Assembly: GCF_028453695.1 (NCBI RefSeq)
Contig: NC_135774.1
Span: forward strand, 31,930,001 to 31,994,000
DNA from: Augochlora pura
Taxonomy: Eukaryota; Arthropoda; Insecta; Hymenoptera; Halictidae
Direction: 5' to 3'
Length of the DNA: 64,000 nucleotides
Position 1 is the stretch's first letter; the number at the start of each line of letters is the position of its first letter. A program made the position numbers and the translations under genes. This document shows positions 35,701 to 46,400 of the stretch, piece by piece. Under the pieces are notes generated by a model. That model saw nothing but the letters and a program-made list of their open reading frames with translations. It searched no databases and had not been told where the DNA came from.

Positions 35701-38593
35701 AATCGGCCGAACGTCCGCGCCGGAAGCGCGTTCGCGTTGCTCCCGACCGGCTGGCCAGTCCCCCGGAGACGAGCGATCGTCGGGTCTTTCGAATCGACCG
35801 AATACCCGAGGTTCGCCATCGACGTCGTTGTCGAAGGATATTATTATTCTCGGCGGTATCGAGGACGATGCGCGCTAGGCGTCGTCGTCGTCCTCGAATC
35901 CCCCGGCGGAGCAACGCGGTCGTCGACACCCTTCCGTGGACGCTAGGTCTTCTTTCTGCCGGCCGCTCATCTATCTTTTTACATTGCAGATAAAGTACTG
36001 GCCACCCTAGGAGAGGGTACTTTTGGAAAAGTTGTCAAGGTTAAGGACTTGCAAATGTAAGTGGCAGCTCACGTAACTACTACGTAGGTAACCTACACCT
36101 TCGGGTTTCTGCGTCTATGCTCGCTCTGTCCATCCCCGACAACCCTTTCTCCCTTCCTCCCTTCCTTCCTTCCTTCCTTCTTTCCTTTCTGCCTGCCTAT
36201 ACCGTCCACGCTCCCTCCGAGACCGACGAGGAGCGAGCGGTTCATCCGAAAGGTGCGTGGCGCGACTCTCGAGTCACAGCACGCGCTCAGAAATAGCTGT
36301 GGCCGCACTGTCACAAAATGACGCGCAAGTAGTCGCAATAATAGGATGGCCTTGCACTTTGTTTTACACGGGCCGCGGTCGTCTCATCCTCCCGAGGAGC
36401 GGCCGAGAGCTTCGCGAAACTCTGCTCGCTTGCCCGCGAGACGCTTCGTTTTTCCAACCCCGATACCGTTTGCTGTTTATTGAAACCGACCGAACGATTC
36501 TAGCGTCGCGGCTCGCGCTGCTGCGACGAGGAATCGCTTCGGACCCGTCCTGGACCTGACACACCACCCATAGTCGTCTAATTAAAGTACAATGACGTTT
36601 TCAGGGATCACGTGATGGCTCTGAAAATTATCAAGAACGTAGACAAGTATAGGGAAGCCGCGAAGCTCGAAATAAACGCCTTAGAGATAATTTCGAACAA
36701 GGATCAGGACAACCAGCAGTTAGTATCTCTTCAGGGATGGTCCTTGACGCGCTGGTGAAAAGTATTCCGGACGCGACAACGCTCGAGTTGCCGGTCAACC
36801 GGTCGCCGAACGTTTCCTTGAACCAACTTTCCGTGATTGTATTTAAAGAAGGACGCAACGATGAAACAAGTCGCGAAACGCGTCGTTCGTTTACATGCCA
36901 GTATTTTACGATGCCAACGAGTGAATGAGGGTCGAGCGTAGCTCCGCGTGTCGCATCGCGGTACGACTCGCTGTATTAGTTGGTAGGAAGGCGGGCTATT
37001 CTCGACGTTACCGTAAATAAATAGCTGCCGTTGCAGCGCAACGACGCCGATCGGAATACTTTTCCCCAGAAACACCGTTTACATGCTTTGGCACGTCGTA
37101 CTCAATGTTTTGCTACTTTCAGTCTATGTGTAAAGATGCTCGACTGGTTCAAGTATCACGGGCACATGTGCATAGCCTTCGAGATGCTTGGACTTAGTGT
37201 ATTTGATTTCTTGGTATGTATATTGTGCACCGACTGGATCGAGTGTCACCGATACTAACGGTGAAACCTTCGTTGCAGAGAGACAACAGTTATCAGCCCT
37301 ATCCATTGGAGCACGTCAGGCACATCGGTTACCAGCTTTGCTACGCCGTCAAATTCCTCCACGATAACAAGCTGACGCACACCGACTTGAAACCGGAGAA
37401 CATACTATTCGTAGACTCCGATTATGACATTATACACCAGAGCAAAAGGGTGAGAGAGAGAGAGAGAAAGATATTGGTACTTTTAAATAGGACAGAAAAT
37501 GATTTTCCATCTCGTTTTTGAGATCTCAAGGTCGACGATATGCATCGAAATAGCTATAGAAAATTAAAACGAGTCGTGCAATTCTGCGGAATAGTTTGTG
37601 AATCACGGAGAGAAAACGCGAGATCTCCTTGAGATCTCAAAATATGCCGACGACTTCCTGTCGCATCGAAAACACGATGCAACTTCGTGGCATTATTTGT
37701 TCGCTTATCGACAAAAGTGCTCATATCAAGTTATTTCTATTTTGAAGCGAAAGATTATCAGACGCGTGAAACGGACAGACATCAGGCTGATCGATTTCGG
37801 TAGCGCCACGTTCGACCAAGAACACCACAGCACGATCGTCAGTACGAGACATTACAGAGCGCCCGAAGTAATTTTAGGTAAGGCGAGAGAACCGGTACGA
37901 TGAAATCATCGCGCCAGAGCCAGGGGCGGAGGAGGAGGAGGAGGATGGCGCACGCTAAACTCGGTACTTTTATTTCTGTAGAATTAGGTTGGTCCCAGCC
38001 TTGCGACGTTTGGTCGATCGGCTGCATCCTTTTCGAACTGCACCTGGGTATTACTTTATTCCAAACACACGACAACCGCGAGCACTTAGCAATGATGGAG
38101 CGTATACTTGGCCCGATTCCACATCGCATGGCCCGCAAGACTAAGACCAAGTATTTCTACCACGGTAAATTGGATTGGGAGGAGAAAAGTTCCGCCGGTA
38201 GATACGTCCGTGACAATTGCAAGCCTTTGCTCGTGAGTAATCAACGACGCGGCCTCGTCGTCGTCGTCGCGCGTTCGCAGTCAAAAAAGATAGCGCTTGC
38301 GTATCGACGAGTATGCGATTGCTATTCGCTTTGACTGGGGCGTAAATGTAACTTTCCTTACAATCTTTCCTTATCCGTAGCGTTGCATGCCGTCGGATGA
38401 CGAGGAACACCGGCAGCTGTTCAATCTCATCCAGAAGATGCTAGAGTACGAGCCATCCCAGAGGATAGTCCTGAAGGACGCTCTGGCGCATCCGTTCTTC
38501 GATGCTCTACCAGCACACCAGAGATTACCGGACCCCCGAGCAGCTGGGGACTCCCAGCAACCACACGAACGATCGCACTCTCTCTCCCGATGA
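13320..38593 (+). CDS. Doa: LAMMER/CLK dual-specificity kinase Doa, short form
   Basis: Ten exons: 13320-13453, 23901-24141, 34004-34082, 35990-36056, 36605-36718, 37123-37213, 37279-37449, 37748-37877, 37982-38232, 38381-38593. All phases agree; 496 residues. The N-terminus (exons 1-2) is rich in Arg/Ser/His (MPRSRRRHRTRSHSRPRSHS at the start), as in CLK kinases. The linker DEDGHLVYQSGDIL leads into the kinase domain: glycine loop LGEGTFG (158-164), lysine K181 (ALKII), E196 of helix C, catalytic D278 in THTDLKPEN, D315 of IDFGSATF, and the signature EHLAMMER (376-383). It ends ERSHSLSR, like Drosophila Doa. Family role: nuclear phosphorylation of SR splicing factors; in Drosophila it acts in sex determination and eye development. 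The 10.4 kb intron 1 and 9.9 kb intron 2 leave room for other promoters. The start codon sits directly after an acceptor, so a noncoding leader exon must lie upstream. Confidence 0.96.
14462..14470 (+). promoter_or_regulatory. CTCF-like core site AGAGGGCGC
   Basis: Exact match to the insect CTCF core AGRKGGCGC, inside Doa intron 1. A nine-base match can arise by chance, so binding is only a possibility. Confidence 0.2.
20517..20601. repeat. GCCGCTC / GCTGCTC tandem repeat
   Basis: Repeated heptamers of the form GC(C/T)GCTC around a short diverged middle, in a GC-rich patch of Doa intron 1. Both strands are open across it only because of the repeat composition. Confidence 0.75.
25196..25345 (+). 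promoter_or_regulatory. Purine-rich GAGA tract, candidate promoter-proximal element
   Basis: About 150 bp of nearly pure A/G on the + strand, with GAAGAA repeats followed by GAGAGG repeats. GAGA-factor (Trl) sites of this kind mark many insect promoters. It lies about 1 kb upstream of the candidate exon at 26278. Binding is inferred. Confidence 0.35.
25944..25975. repeat. (CG)n / (CCCG)n microsatellite
   Basis: Alternating CG dinucleotides followed by CCCG/GCCC units, a sequence prone to Z-DNA formation. It lies in the CpG-rich part of Doa intron 2. Confidence 0.85.
26278..26580 (+). CDS. Candidate alternative first coding exon of Doa
   Basis: From the ATG at 26278 the frame stays open for 101 codons to a consensus donor (TTTAT followed by GTAAGA) in phase 0, which is exactly the phase needed to splice to the shared Doa exon at 34004. 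The predicted start is MPGWHISWLPSHGWEPWLL, then an acidic part, a run of about 13 serines (26420-26460) and a basic end. The frame is open further upstream to an acceptor-like TAG at 26091, so it might be an internal exon. I do not recognise the sequence. Strand, phase and location support it; the serine run and high GC, which keep several frames open, argue for caution. Confidence 0.35.
27607..27642. repeat. (CT)n microsatellite
   Basis: Nearly pure CT dinucleotides with one CTTT interruption, within Doa intron 2. Confidence 0.9.
28785..28818. repeat. (CTG)n then (CCG)n trinucleotide run
   Basis: Seven or more CTG units passing into CCG units. Located in Doa intron 2, outside any exon I can support. 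Confidence 0.9.
29982..30012 (+). promoter_or_regulatory. GAGA repeat upstream of the long Doa form
   Basis: GA dinucleotides over about 30 bp, about 750 bp upstream of the long-form ATG. Like the tract at 30593-30641 it could bind GAGA factor; as sequence it is a microsatellite. Confidence 0.35.
30593..30641 (+). promoter_or_regulatory. GAGA-rich tract close to the long Doa start
   Basis: AGAGAG repeats with GGGAGG inserts, about 120-165 bp upstream of the ATG at 30760. It may lie in the 5'UTR or core promoter of the long transcript. A GAGA-factor role is inferred. Confidence 0.35.
30760..31857 (+). CDS. Doa: Doa long-form N-terminal exon
   Basis: Open for 366 codons from ATG 30760 to a strong donor (ATT followed by GTAAGT) in phase 0, matching the shared exon at 34004. 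Joined to the eight kinase exons it gives a 737-residue kinase. The region is basic and Ser/Arg-rich near the start (SDSCSSLLQRLTTRVRG), has a PDPDPDPD repeat (from CCCGAT units near 31500), and near its end a helical part (KEIQSLILKYAAMEETYAQL) and DIIANKYWKSGY that read as conserved protein. Drosophila Doa is known to have long and short forms from separate promoters, so a long form here is expected. The exact start could be upstream if another exon joins. Past the donor the frame stays open to 32205, giving a low-complexity Leu/Thr-rich tail if the intron were kept. Confidence 0.85.
32029..32096. repeat. (CTC)n and (ACT)n trinucleotide repeats
   Basis: CTC units pass into TACTAC/ACTACC units, just downstream of the long Doa exon donor. 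They create long open frames on both strands that are not evidence of coding. Confidence 0.85.
32725..32823 (+). CDS. Candidate RS-rich cassette exon of Doa
   Basis: A 99 bp open segment in phase 0 at both ends, between an AG acceptor (GATAG at 32724) and a perfect donor GTAAGT at 32824. The 33 residues include GSRRSIVDDRSSPSSSHRRN, Arg/Ser-rich like the rest of the Doa N-terminus. It could be included between any phase-0 upstream exon and the shared exon at 34004 without changing frame. The acceptor has only a modest pyrimidine tract. Not confirmed by family comparison. Confidence 0.35.
33600..33740. repeat. (TGG)n and (GAC)n trinucleotide repeats
   Basis: TGG units at about 33602-33628 and GAC/ACG units at about 33714-33738, with a GCATCT triplet between. 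The frame open across them ends in the TAG that forms the acceptor of the Doa shared exon at 34004, so it is intronic. Confidence 0.8.
34187..34262. repeat. (CT)n-rich tract
   Basis: Imperfect CTCT repeats over about 75 bp in the Doa intron following the shared exon. The pyrimidine tract is about 1.7 kb away from the next acceptor, so it is not part of it. Confidence 0.85.
36160..36187. repeat. (CTTC)n microsatellite
   Basis: CTTC tetranucleotide repeats in the Doa intron after the glycine-loop exon. Confidence 0.85.
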
Positions 38594-38898
38594 AGCTAGG
38601 AAAGGGACCGACTTCCCCACTGGACAGACACTCCATTGTCGACAACACTGCTACTGCTTTACGTCACTGTTCTGGAATCATTGTCGAGTCTGACGAAACT
38701 GTATTTATCTCCCGAGAATGTGATTCGATGACGTCGGTCGTGACTCGCACGATAATCGTTTGGCAATCGAGAAATTGAGAAAAACCGTGCGAAATCTTTG
38801 TGCACGCGAGAGGAAATTCTTTTTGGATAACGGGTTCCGACAATCCGATTGTCAATCGTAAATATCCAGAAGAAATTTGTTCAATCGACGCAACGTGA

Positions 38899-38904
38899 AA
38901 TAAA
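38899..38904 (+). terminator. Proximal Doa polyadenylation signal
   Basis: AATAAA within an A-rich run about 305 bp past the Doa stop at 38593. A second signal at 40036 would give a longer 3'UTR. Confidence 0.5.
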
Positions 38905-39362
38905 AAAAAAAGCAGTAGTGAAAATGGTGCTGTGGAACTCGGACTCGATTGAGAATACGTTTGTACAACGGATCGATCGTTGATGCATCATCGTTCTCGT
39001 TTCCGTTGGCAGGCAACCGAATGAGGGTAGATAGCTAAATTACTGACGAGATCCCTGTGACTGGCGCGAATCGACCAGTGTGTCTGCTCAGTGTAGCGTA
39101 ACAGAGTCCCAATCCGATTGTGTAAACATTTTTCTAAAGAAAACGCTCCTTCTGTACATTTTATTCTTTAATTTTATTACGATGTTACGATGCAACAAAG
39201 TTTGGCGTAAAGAAAGGTCACAGTTTATACTCTTGTTTGTTATAGATTGATGACCACGACGTGTTTAGTAGTAAGAATCAGATTAGTGGTAAGCCAAGTA
39301 AATATACGCGTATGTGTTGAGATAATTAAAATAACGACGGGAGAGGAACAGAGAGATTGTGT

Positions 39363-39402
39363 TATGTGGGTGTGTGCGTGTGTGTGTGTCTGTGTGGGAG
39401 TG
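39363..39402. repeat. (GT)n microsatellite
   Basis: TGTGTGCGTGTGTGTGTG-type repeat in the possible extended Doa 3'UTR. Confidence 0.85.
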
Positions 39403-40035
39403 CGCAGGTGTTTGAGAACGAAGTCTTTTAAGGAATGCCAATTCATCATAGTTGAAGGAGATCAGGAAAACGGATAAATGTTGCAACGGTTTCGGAAAAC
39501 GGCAAGACAAGCATTTTCGAAAATACCGTTCGAGATATGTTTTATTCTTTCCCCGCGTCGAAACGACGCGGAGAAGTCGCGCGTCTTTCTTGTTCGGCCC
39601 ATTTGTGAATATTTTGTTAAATTGTCCCGTGTTGTTGCGGACAATCATGTGTGCTTTATGGTTTCAATCCAGTCTTGCGAAAATTGAAAGGAAGGTGGAA
39701 CGATTTTCATTACTTTTGCCGGATGTCTACGATTAATTTATATGCGTGTACCGCATATCTGATCTATTTTTTTTCTTCTGGAAAAGTACGGCGTTTTTGT
39801 ACGAAGAGTAAAGAACCTGTGCTTCTTTTTTGTTCAATCGAGGTGTGATGAACAATAAGAAAATCGTATGGAATCTTGAGATGAATAACGAGGCTTCAGC
39901 GCTCATGCTCGCCTGTATTGCTGTTTAATTCTTGTACACACGACGTGACCGAAGTTCAAAGGATAATCCCGCTGCTCGCATAAAGATGGAAATTATGTCA
40001 TAAGCACCGGAAAAGAAACTGCTGTCTCGAGTAGC

Positions 40036-40041
40036 AATAAA
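40036..40041 (+). terminator. Distal Doa polyadenylation signal
   Basis: AATAAA preceded by CAGTAGC-like sequence and followed by a TTCTTTC stretch. It lies only about 35 bp from the Men signal on the other strand. Confidence 0.35.
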
Positions 40042-40076
40042 AACACACTTCTTTCAAATAATTATACGAACTTTTT

Positions 40077-40082
40077 TTTATT
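40077..40082 (-). terminator. Men polyadenylation signal
   Basis: TTTATT on the + strand reads AATAAA on the - strand, about 345 bp past the Men stop at 40426. Confidence 0.5.
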
Positions 40083-40425
40083 ATTTCAACCAGTTGATCC
40101 AAGCTTCATCCCAATAATAATTTAACGCGATCGACGATTCGCACGAAAACACTGATACTAGTTTTAGTATGCAACACTCACGCAACATATATCCTCTCAT
40201 ACACACGCGCACGGAACTCGTTGGTCGGCTACACACGATCCTGCTCAACAGGTTATCTTTCGCAAAGTAATGCCGAATGGAAAAAGAAAATGTTGTGTGG
40301 AACACATGTCACGCGACATGCGAGTATTCAACATATTTGGATTTTACCGGAAGCGATACGTAACAGTCCAAAGACTTATAATTATCGGCATATCGTTCTC
40401 ATAATTAAAACCGTAACCCTGACAA

Positions 40426-43400
40426 TTACTGTTGTGGCCAAGCGTATACCGGGGGTACAGACGGTTTGTAACACGTGTTGTACAGTTGCGCCTTGATGAA
40501 TTCCTCCAGGTCTTTGGGCTCGGGATGAACCGACGCAAGCTCTGCAAATGGAAATACACGCAATGAAAACGTTCGGAATCATTTTACGCGTAACCGAAGA
40601 AAAATTCATAAAATTCTCTTACTGTTCTCGTAGGCGTATTTCGCAACCTCCACAGCTATCGTCAACGAACACTTTTGAATGTCCTGCAACGGTGGATACA
40701 AGTTTCCAGAGTCCAAATCTTCTTGCGAGACAATGTCGGCCAACTTTCTAGCAGACACTAGGAACACTTGTTCGGGAATTGTGCGCATACCAACGCAGAT
40801 AACTCCCAACGCAACTCCGGGAAAGATGTAGCTGTTGTTCCCTTGGCCGGGGTTGAAAGTCTTGCCCTCGTAGGTCACTGGAGGGAAAGGCGATCCACTG
40901 GCAAATATGCATTTTCCCTGAAAGTTTGCAAGTTTATATCGGACAATCGGAAACGCGGGCTCTTCGGTTCGGATAGCCTCGATCGGCGAAACTTGGAAGA
41001 CACGCGTGTTTACCTTCGTAGCAACGTACGCTTCTTCGGCGGTACATTCTGCTTTGCTGGTCGGATTGCTAAGGGCGAAAATGACTGGTCTGTCGTTGTT
41101 CTTTCCCATTTCTTCCAGGATTTCGGTCGTGAAAGCACCGCCCACTGCAGCAGCGCCAATGAGAACCGTAGGTTTAGCTGTCTTCACCACTTCCAACAAC
41201 GTGTCGATTGGCGCATCGCTACGCGCAAAGTGCATCTTATGTTCGGTTAGCCCACCACTCGGACGGTTCTTCACGATCAATCCTTTCGAGTCTACCATCC
41301 ATATCTTGCTCTTGGCTTGCTCTTCGGTGACGCCTTCGTCCATCATCGCCATCGCGCACAGCCACGCGATGCCTAACGATGCCTGTTGAACAGTCACCAT
41401 TAGTATTAGTTACTAGTATTCTTACATTTTGGGTACTGTCGATACTACACTGTCTAACGACGTTACAACTATTAATTTGAACACGTAAGAAATATTAATT
41501 GAACGCTTTTCGATTCTAAAAGTCAACTCGGCCTAATAGCATTTCGTGATATATTGTTTGTACAAGGAGAAATCTCTAAAGACGGTATACCTCCCCGGCA
41601 CCCTGGAAAACGATCGTGTTCTCCGACAGTTTGGTGCCTGTGACGCGAAGGGACGCCAACAAACCGGCGACAGCGACGGAAGCAGTTCCTTGGATGTCGT
41701 CGTTGAAAGTGCAGTAGTGATCACGGTACTTGGACAGTAATCTGAACGCATTGGCATTGCCAAAATCCTCGAATTGAATCAAAGTATTTTGGCCATATCG
41801 TTTGACCACTGCGCTCATGAACTCGTCCAGGAAGTCGTTGTACTCCTGACCAGTGACACGTTTATGTCTGTGACCAATGTAGAGCGGGTCGTCCAACAAT
41901 AGCTGAAAGACAGGATATACCAATTTGAAATAACGTTCTCTTCGAAATGTTTAGTTACGATAGAATCTCGGCCGACTACCGCCGATAGAACAACAACAAT
42001 CTATGCGGTGGATCAAACGATTCCGTAGCCGCAACCGCGTTTATACAACGTAATCGAAGCTGATTGATTACGAGTCTATCCGACGACGGTGAATTAACCT
42101 TGACGCGTGAAGGAAACGTGACTCACCTGAGTATTCGTTCCGACATCCAAAGTGATGGGAAGACACTGATTAGGCTTGATGCCAGCCAACGCAGTGTAGA
42201 GGGACAGTTTGCCAATGGGGATCCCCATGCCATACGCCCCCAAATCACCCAAACCAAGTATTCGTTCTCCGTCCGTAACAACGATAGCGCGCACATCGTG
42301 TTCGGGCCAATTCTTCAAAACGTCGTACACGTGTCCCTTGTCGTGGATGCTGATGAACAAACCGCGGGGTCTGCGGTAGATCAAACCAAACTTTTGACAA
42401 GCTAGGCCCACCGTGGGAGTGTATACCAGAGGCATCATTTTGGCTACATCGTCTCCTAGCAAACGGTAGAACAGTTTCTCGTTTCTATCCTGTAGAATGT
42501 TTTTCTCGTTAACGTTTGCGTTCCAATGTGACAATTGTAAAGCGCGCTCACGGATGTTACTTACGAGTAGACCTATCAGATAGATGTACTTGGAAAGATC
42601 GTCGGGATAACGATCGAGGTTCAGACGGCACAACTCCAATTGTTCGTCCTGAGTTTTCACGACGGCTGGCAAGAGACCGTGTATACCCAGAGTTTGCCTC
42701 TCCTCGATGGTAAATGCCATCCCCTGAAACAATCGAGAATTTTTCCTCGTTTCGGAAAACAACGACTCGTAATTTCGTTCACGACACCGTTTATTTTCTT
42801 CTAATTGTTCCAACATGCGCAAGTAACAAGTCCGATTATAATTTCTATAATTTCACTCTCGGTTATTCCGAGGTTTTACCCACCCATACACCTGTACGCG
42901 CATGTACGATATGCAAAGTCATCATTCGAACGATTACGAAACCGATGAGCGTATAAGGTTTTTAGGATATCCCGATACTATGACCTTGACCGACATCACG
43001 TTGCCCGACGAGCAAACGGGTCAACGAGGAATTTCTTGCGAGCAGCGGCGAGTGAACGGCGATCAGCTGTTCCTCGACTCGAGTTTACGTCACGAACGGG
43101 TTACATCTGGGTTGGAATTTATTCAACGATTGCGCGAACACCAGATTTCGCCTTTGAGAATTTTTCAAACGATTTCGGATTTCCGGATGCGAATACGAAT
43201 GCGAAATGCAAGTATTATATGGCAACCAATGTATTATAACATTGTCCAACATGAAACAATGTTATCTCGGATGCACGGTGTTTGATCGGCATGGAATTAA
43301 CCGAATTTTTCTCTTAGATTATCCAATGTTTAACGATCTCGGCGAATCCACGGGGAAACGGGAGTGTAATAAGTATGAAGGACAAAGAACTGCGCTGCTG

Positions 43401-46400
43401 TTCGCGGGGATTAACGACGAGTGCCCCCGGGCGGAGTTGTATCAGCACACATACCCACGCGATCCGCGTTCAATTTAGTCAGAGACCCATTTGCCGATTG
43501 CGAATCGTGCCGACGTGCTCCGAGCACTTGAATCGGCGAGGGCACTTCAATACATCCCATAAATCACATTCGCCGACGATAACTAACGCATAGCGGGCCT
43601 GCAGATTATAGTCGGCAGATAGCAGATTCAAAACACTCCATTATTCCGAGCTATCTTCTGGTTTACGACGAACGAGCTGTCTTTGCACAATTCTTCTCGT
43701 ATTCATTGTACATTTTGATAACAACTTTTCGCCTTATCGCCTTCGCCGTTCGCGTATTTTTAGCCACGATCGAAACTCCATTTTTCCGTCAAGTTCGGGT
43801 GAAACGAGCGTTACAGCAGCCCGTCAAAATATAAGTGCAACATTCGACCGTATCGTTCGTATTTGAAACATAATAGGTAGCATCGCCGCCACGTTCGGCT
43901 TCCGCATCGGTCGGCCGTGAGATCCCGACGGTATACCAATATCGGATATATTTCCATCTACCTTGCCAATTCGACTCAAAGCCTATCTCGCACACGGCCA
44001 CCGGCGATATCGATGTCATTTTAAAAAATAGAAGTTACTCATATACCGTCCGCGTTGTCGAACATAGATTATGTAATGGCTTCTATCGATTTTCCGTCAT
44101 CGAAACCAACGAATTTGTCATTGCGATAAGCGGCGGTAGCAAAAAGCACGTTCGCGATCGAACGGTAACACTGTTCGCGCCGCCATTTTTTACGAAGATA
44201 GAAAATAATTTATCGAACGATTCGGAACAACGCACGCGATGACAAATGTGACTCGTTCGTCGGGCGAAGAATATACATACGATCCATCGACTATATTATA
44301 AGCCGAGGTCGCAGATCGATCGTTGACGAATCATTTTTGAACCGCGTTAGACGGACGCGCCGAAAGAATTATGTAAATACATATGTAGATCGTGCGAAAA
44401 CGGAGTTCATCGGTTAATCGAGCCGTCCGACACCATCGATAACGTCCTCGTCGTCGTCTGCATCGTTTCCTATCGCGGTGAATGCGATGACCTTTCGCGC
44501 CGGCCAGGCGCACTTTTTCGCGTCATTCGGATTATTATTATTTGGCTTTTTCTCGAAAACACAGATTTCAAACATTTGCAACGAGTTCGATGACTCGCGA
44601 TTATCTTATCTCGTCTGTCGAAGACTTTGTAAGAAACAAAAACAAATAGAAAAAATGCGAGGCACGGTACAGCACAGCATTTGCGCGTCAACCTTTACGC
44701 GAACGTTGCAGAAAATCTTTGAGCATCGTATATTTCCAGCATGTGAACCCACATTGCTTCGACCTTCGTACTATGATGATGTTATTAACGTTGCATTTAC
44801 AACTATTCGCTGGAGAATTTGCAAAGGTAAACGGACGTGTTTGGAAAGCCGCTTACGACAAATGTGGAACCGCTTGTAGCAGCAACGTGGAAACAAATTA
44901 GTTTGTCACGTGCAAAGTGGCCGACGGTAGATGATTACAACTAATAATTAGAATGGAATTGAACTCTTTCCGATTTTCTTACAAGATGACGTTTTCAACG
45001 ATTCCGAGTATGTATGTCCGACGAAAGAAGCAACACCGCTTCTTGCGAGATACTCCACTGGCCAATGTACTCTTTTGTGAGCGACGGGGACCAGTTGAAA
45101 AGGTCAAAGCACCCGTCGAAAGTAGTACTTTTCCACCGACAGCGTGTCACTGGGGACTCAGTCTGGGGTCGTCGACGACGATGACGATGCTAACGAATTG
45201 GATGGACCCATCGCCGACACCAGCGATTCGCATTCGTTCGACGCAGCAGGCATAAACGAAGAATCGCGTCTCTTGGGCCAAATTATATTTTCGTAAATCC
45301 GAACGCTTCTTCGACGTCCTATGAGAAATTAAGCGACACACGGTTGGAAAAGTTTTCGAGACCGAGTTGTCAATGCCATCGCAAGATACCGCAGCAAAAA
45401 TCGTGCGATGCAGGATCGATTCGCGTATCGCAGAGGAGATAGCGCGTTGTTGCGGTCGAGGAACGGAAAACGGAAAACGGAAAAAATAACAGAGTCGATT
45501 GCCGACGCTGGAATCTCTGCCAGCGACGCTGTGACATAACGACGTATCCACTTTCCTCTCGAAGTTTATCGTCGCGGTGACACTCGGATCGAATTGAATT
45601 GCCATGCACGCGTTATCGTAACAACCGAATTATCTTTCGATCGCTTTTGTTCTCGAAAACTTCCACGCCTCGGGGGCACGTTGGAATTATTCGTATTATG
45701 CGTATCCTGTTATCCGGCCAAACGTGCATTGAAATTTTAGAACAATTAAGTTTTCTATTGAAACTCGAAACGATAGCGATCGAATTTTTCAGACAAAACC
45801 AGTTGATCCCTACCCCAACCATTCTCCGACTCCATGGGTCTCTAACCTTTCGTAGCTCACTGCCCCCTCTCCAAACTCTCCGTTGTTTGGCACTCCCTCT
45901 GCCAAATAGATCTCAACCATCGAACTTTCCAAACGTAATTCGCGCAAACTTTCAATCTTGAAATTACACTGCGGACTCTTGTTGTCTCGTTGCTGCAACA
46001 ACTGGGCCAGAAGCAAGAATATTCTTCCTCTCCTTGAATAATGATACCATCGTTTATCGAAGGCCTTTCCGCGCATCCCCCTACGTTCGACATTCATCTA
46101 TGTCGAAAGTAAACACGTATCCGTTTTAAAAGAAATATGTACTACCAAAGCCGAACCGAACGTGAGAAGGTGCTGCGACGGGTTCGAAGGCTACTCCGCC
46201 ATCGAAAGAAAAAGGTGCATGTGCGTCGCGGTCGGGGTGCAGCGCGGCCGAGAAGAAAAGAGAGCAAAGGAATACCCTTCCATCCAGAGCGAGCAACGGT
46301 TCCGGAACGCGTGTCGTTCTGTGCAAGTCCGGCACAAGGTCCCACCAATCCGTGTCCATCATCGATGGTTCCTTTCAACGTTCGAGCTCCGGTCCCGTCC

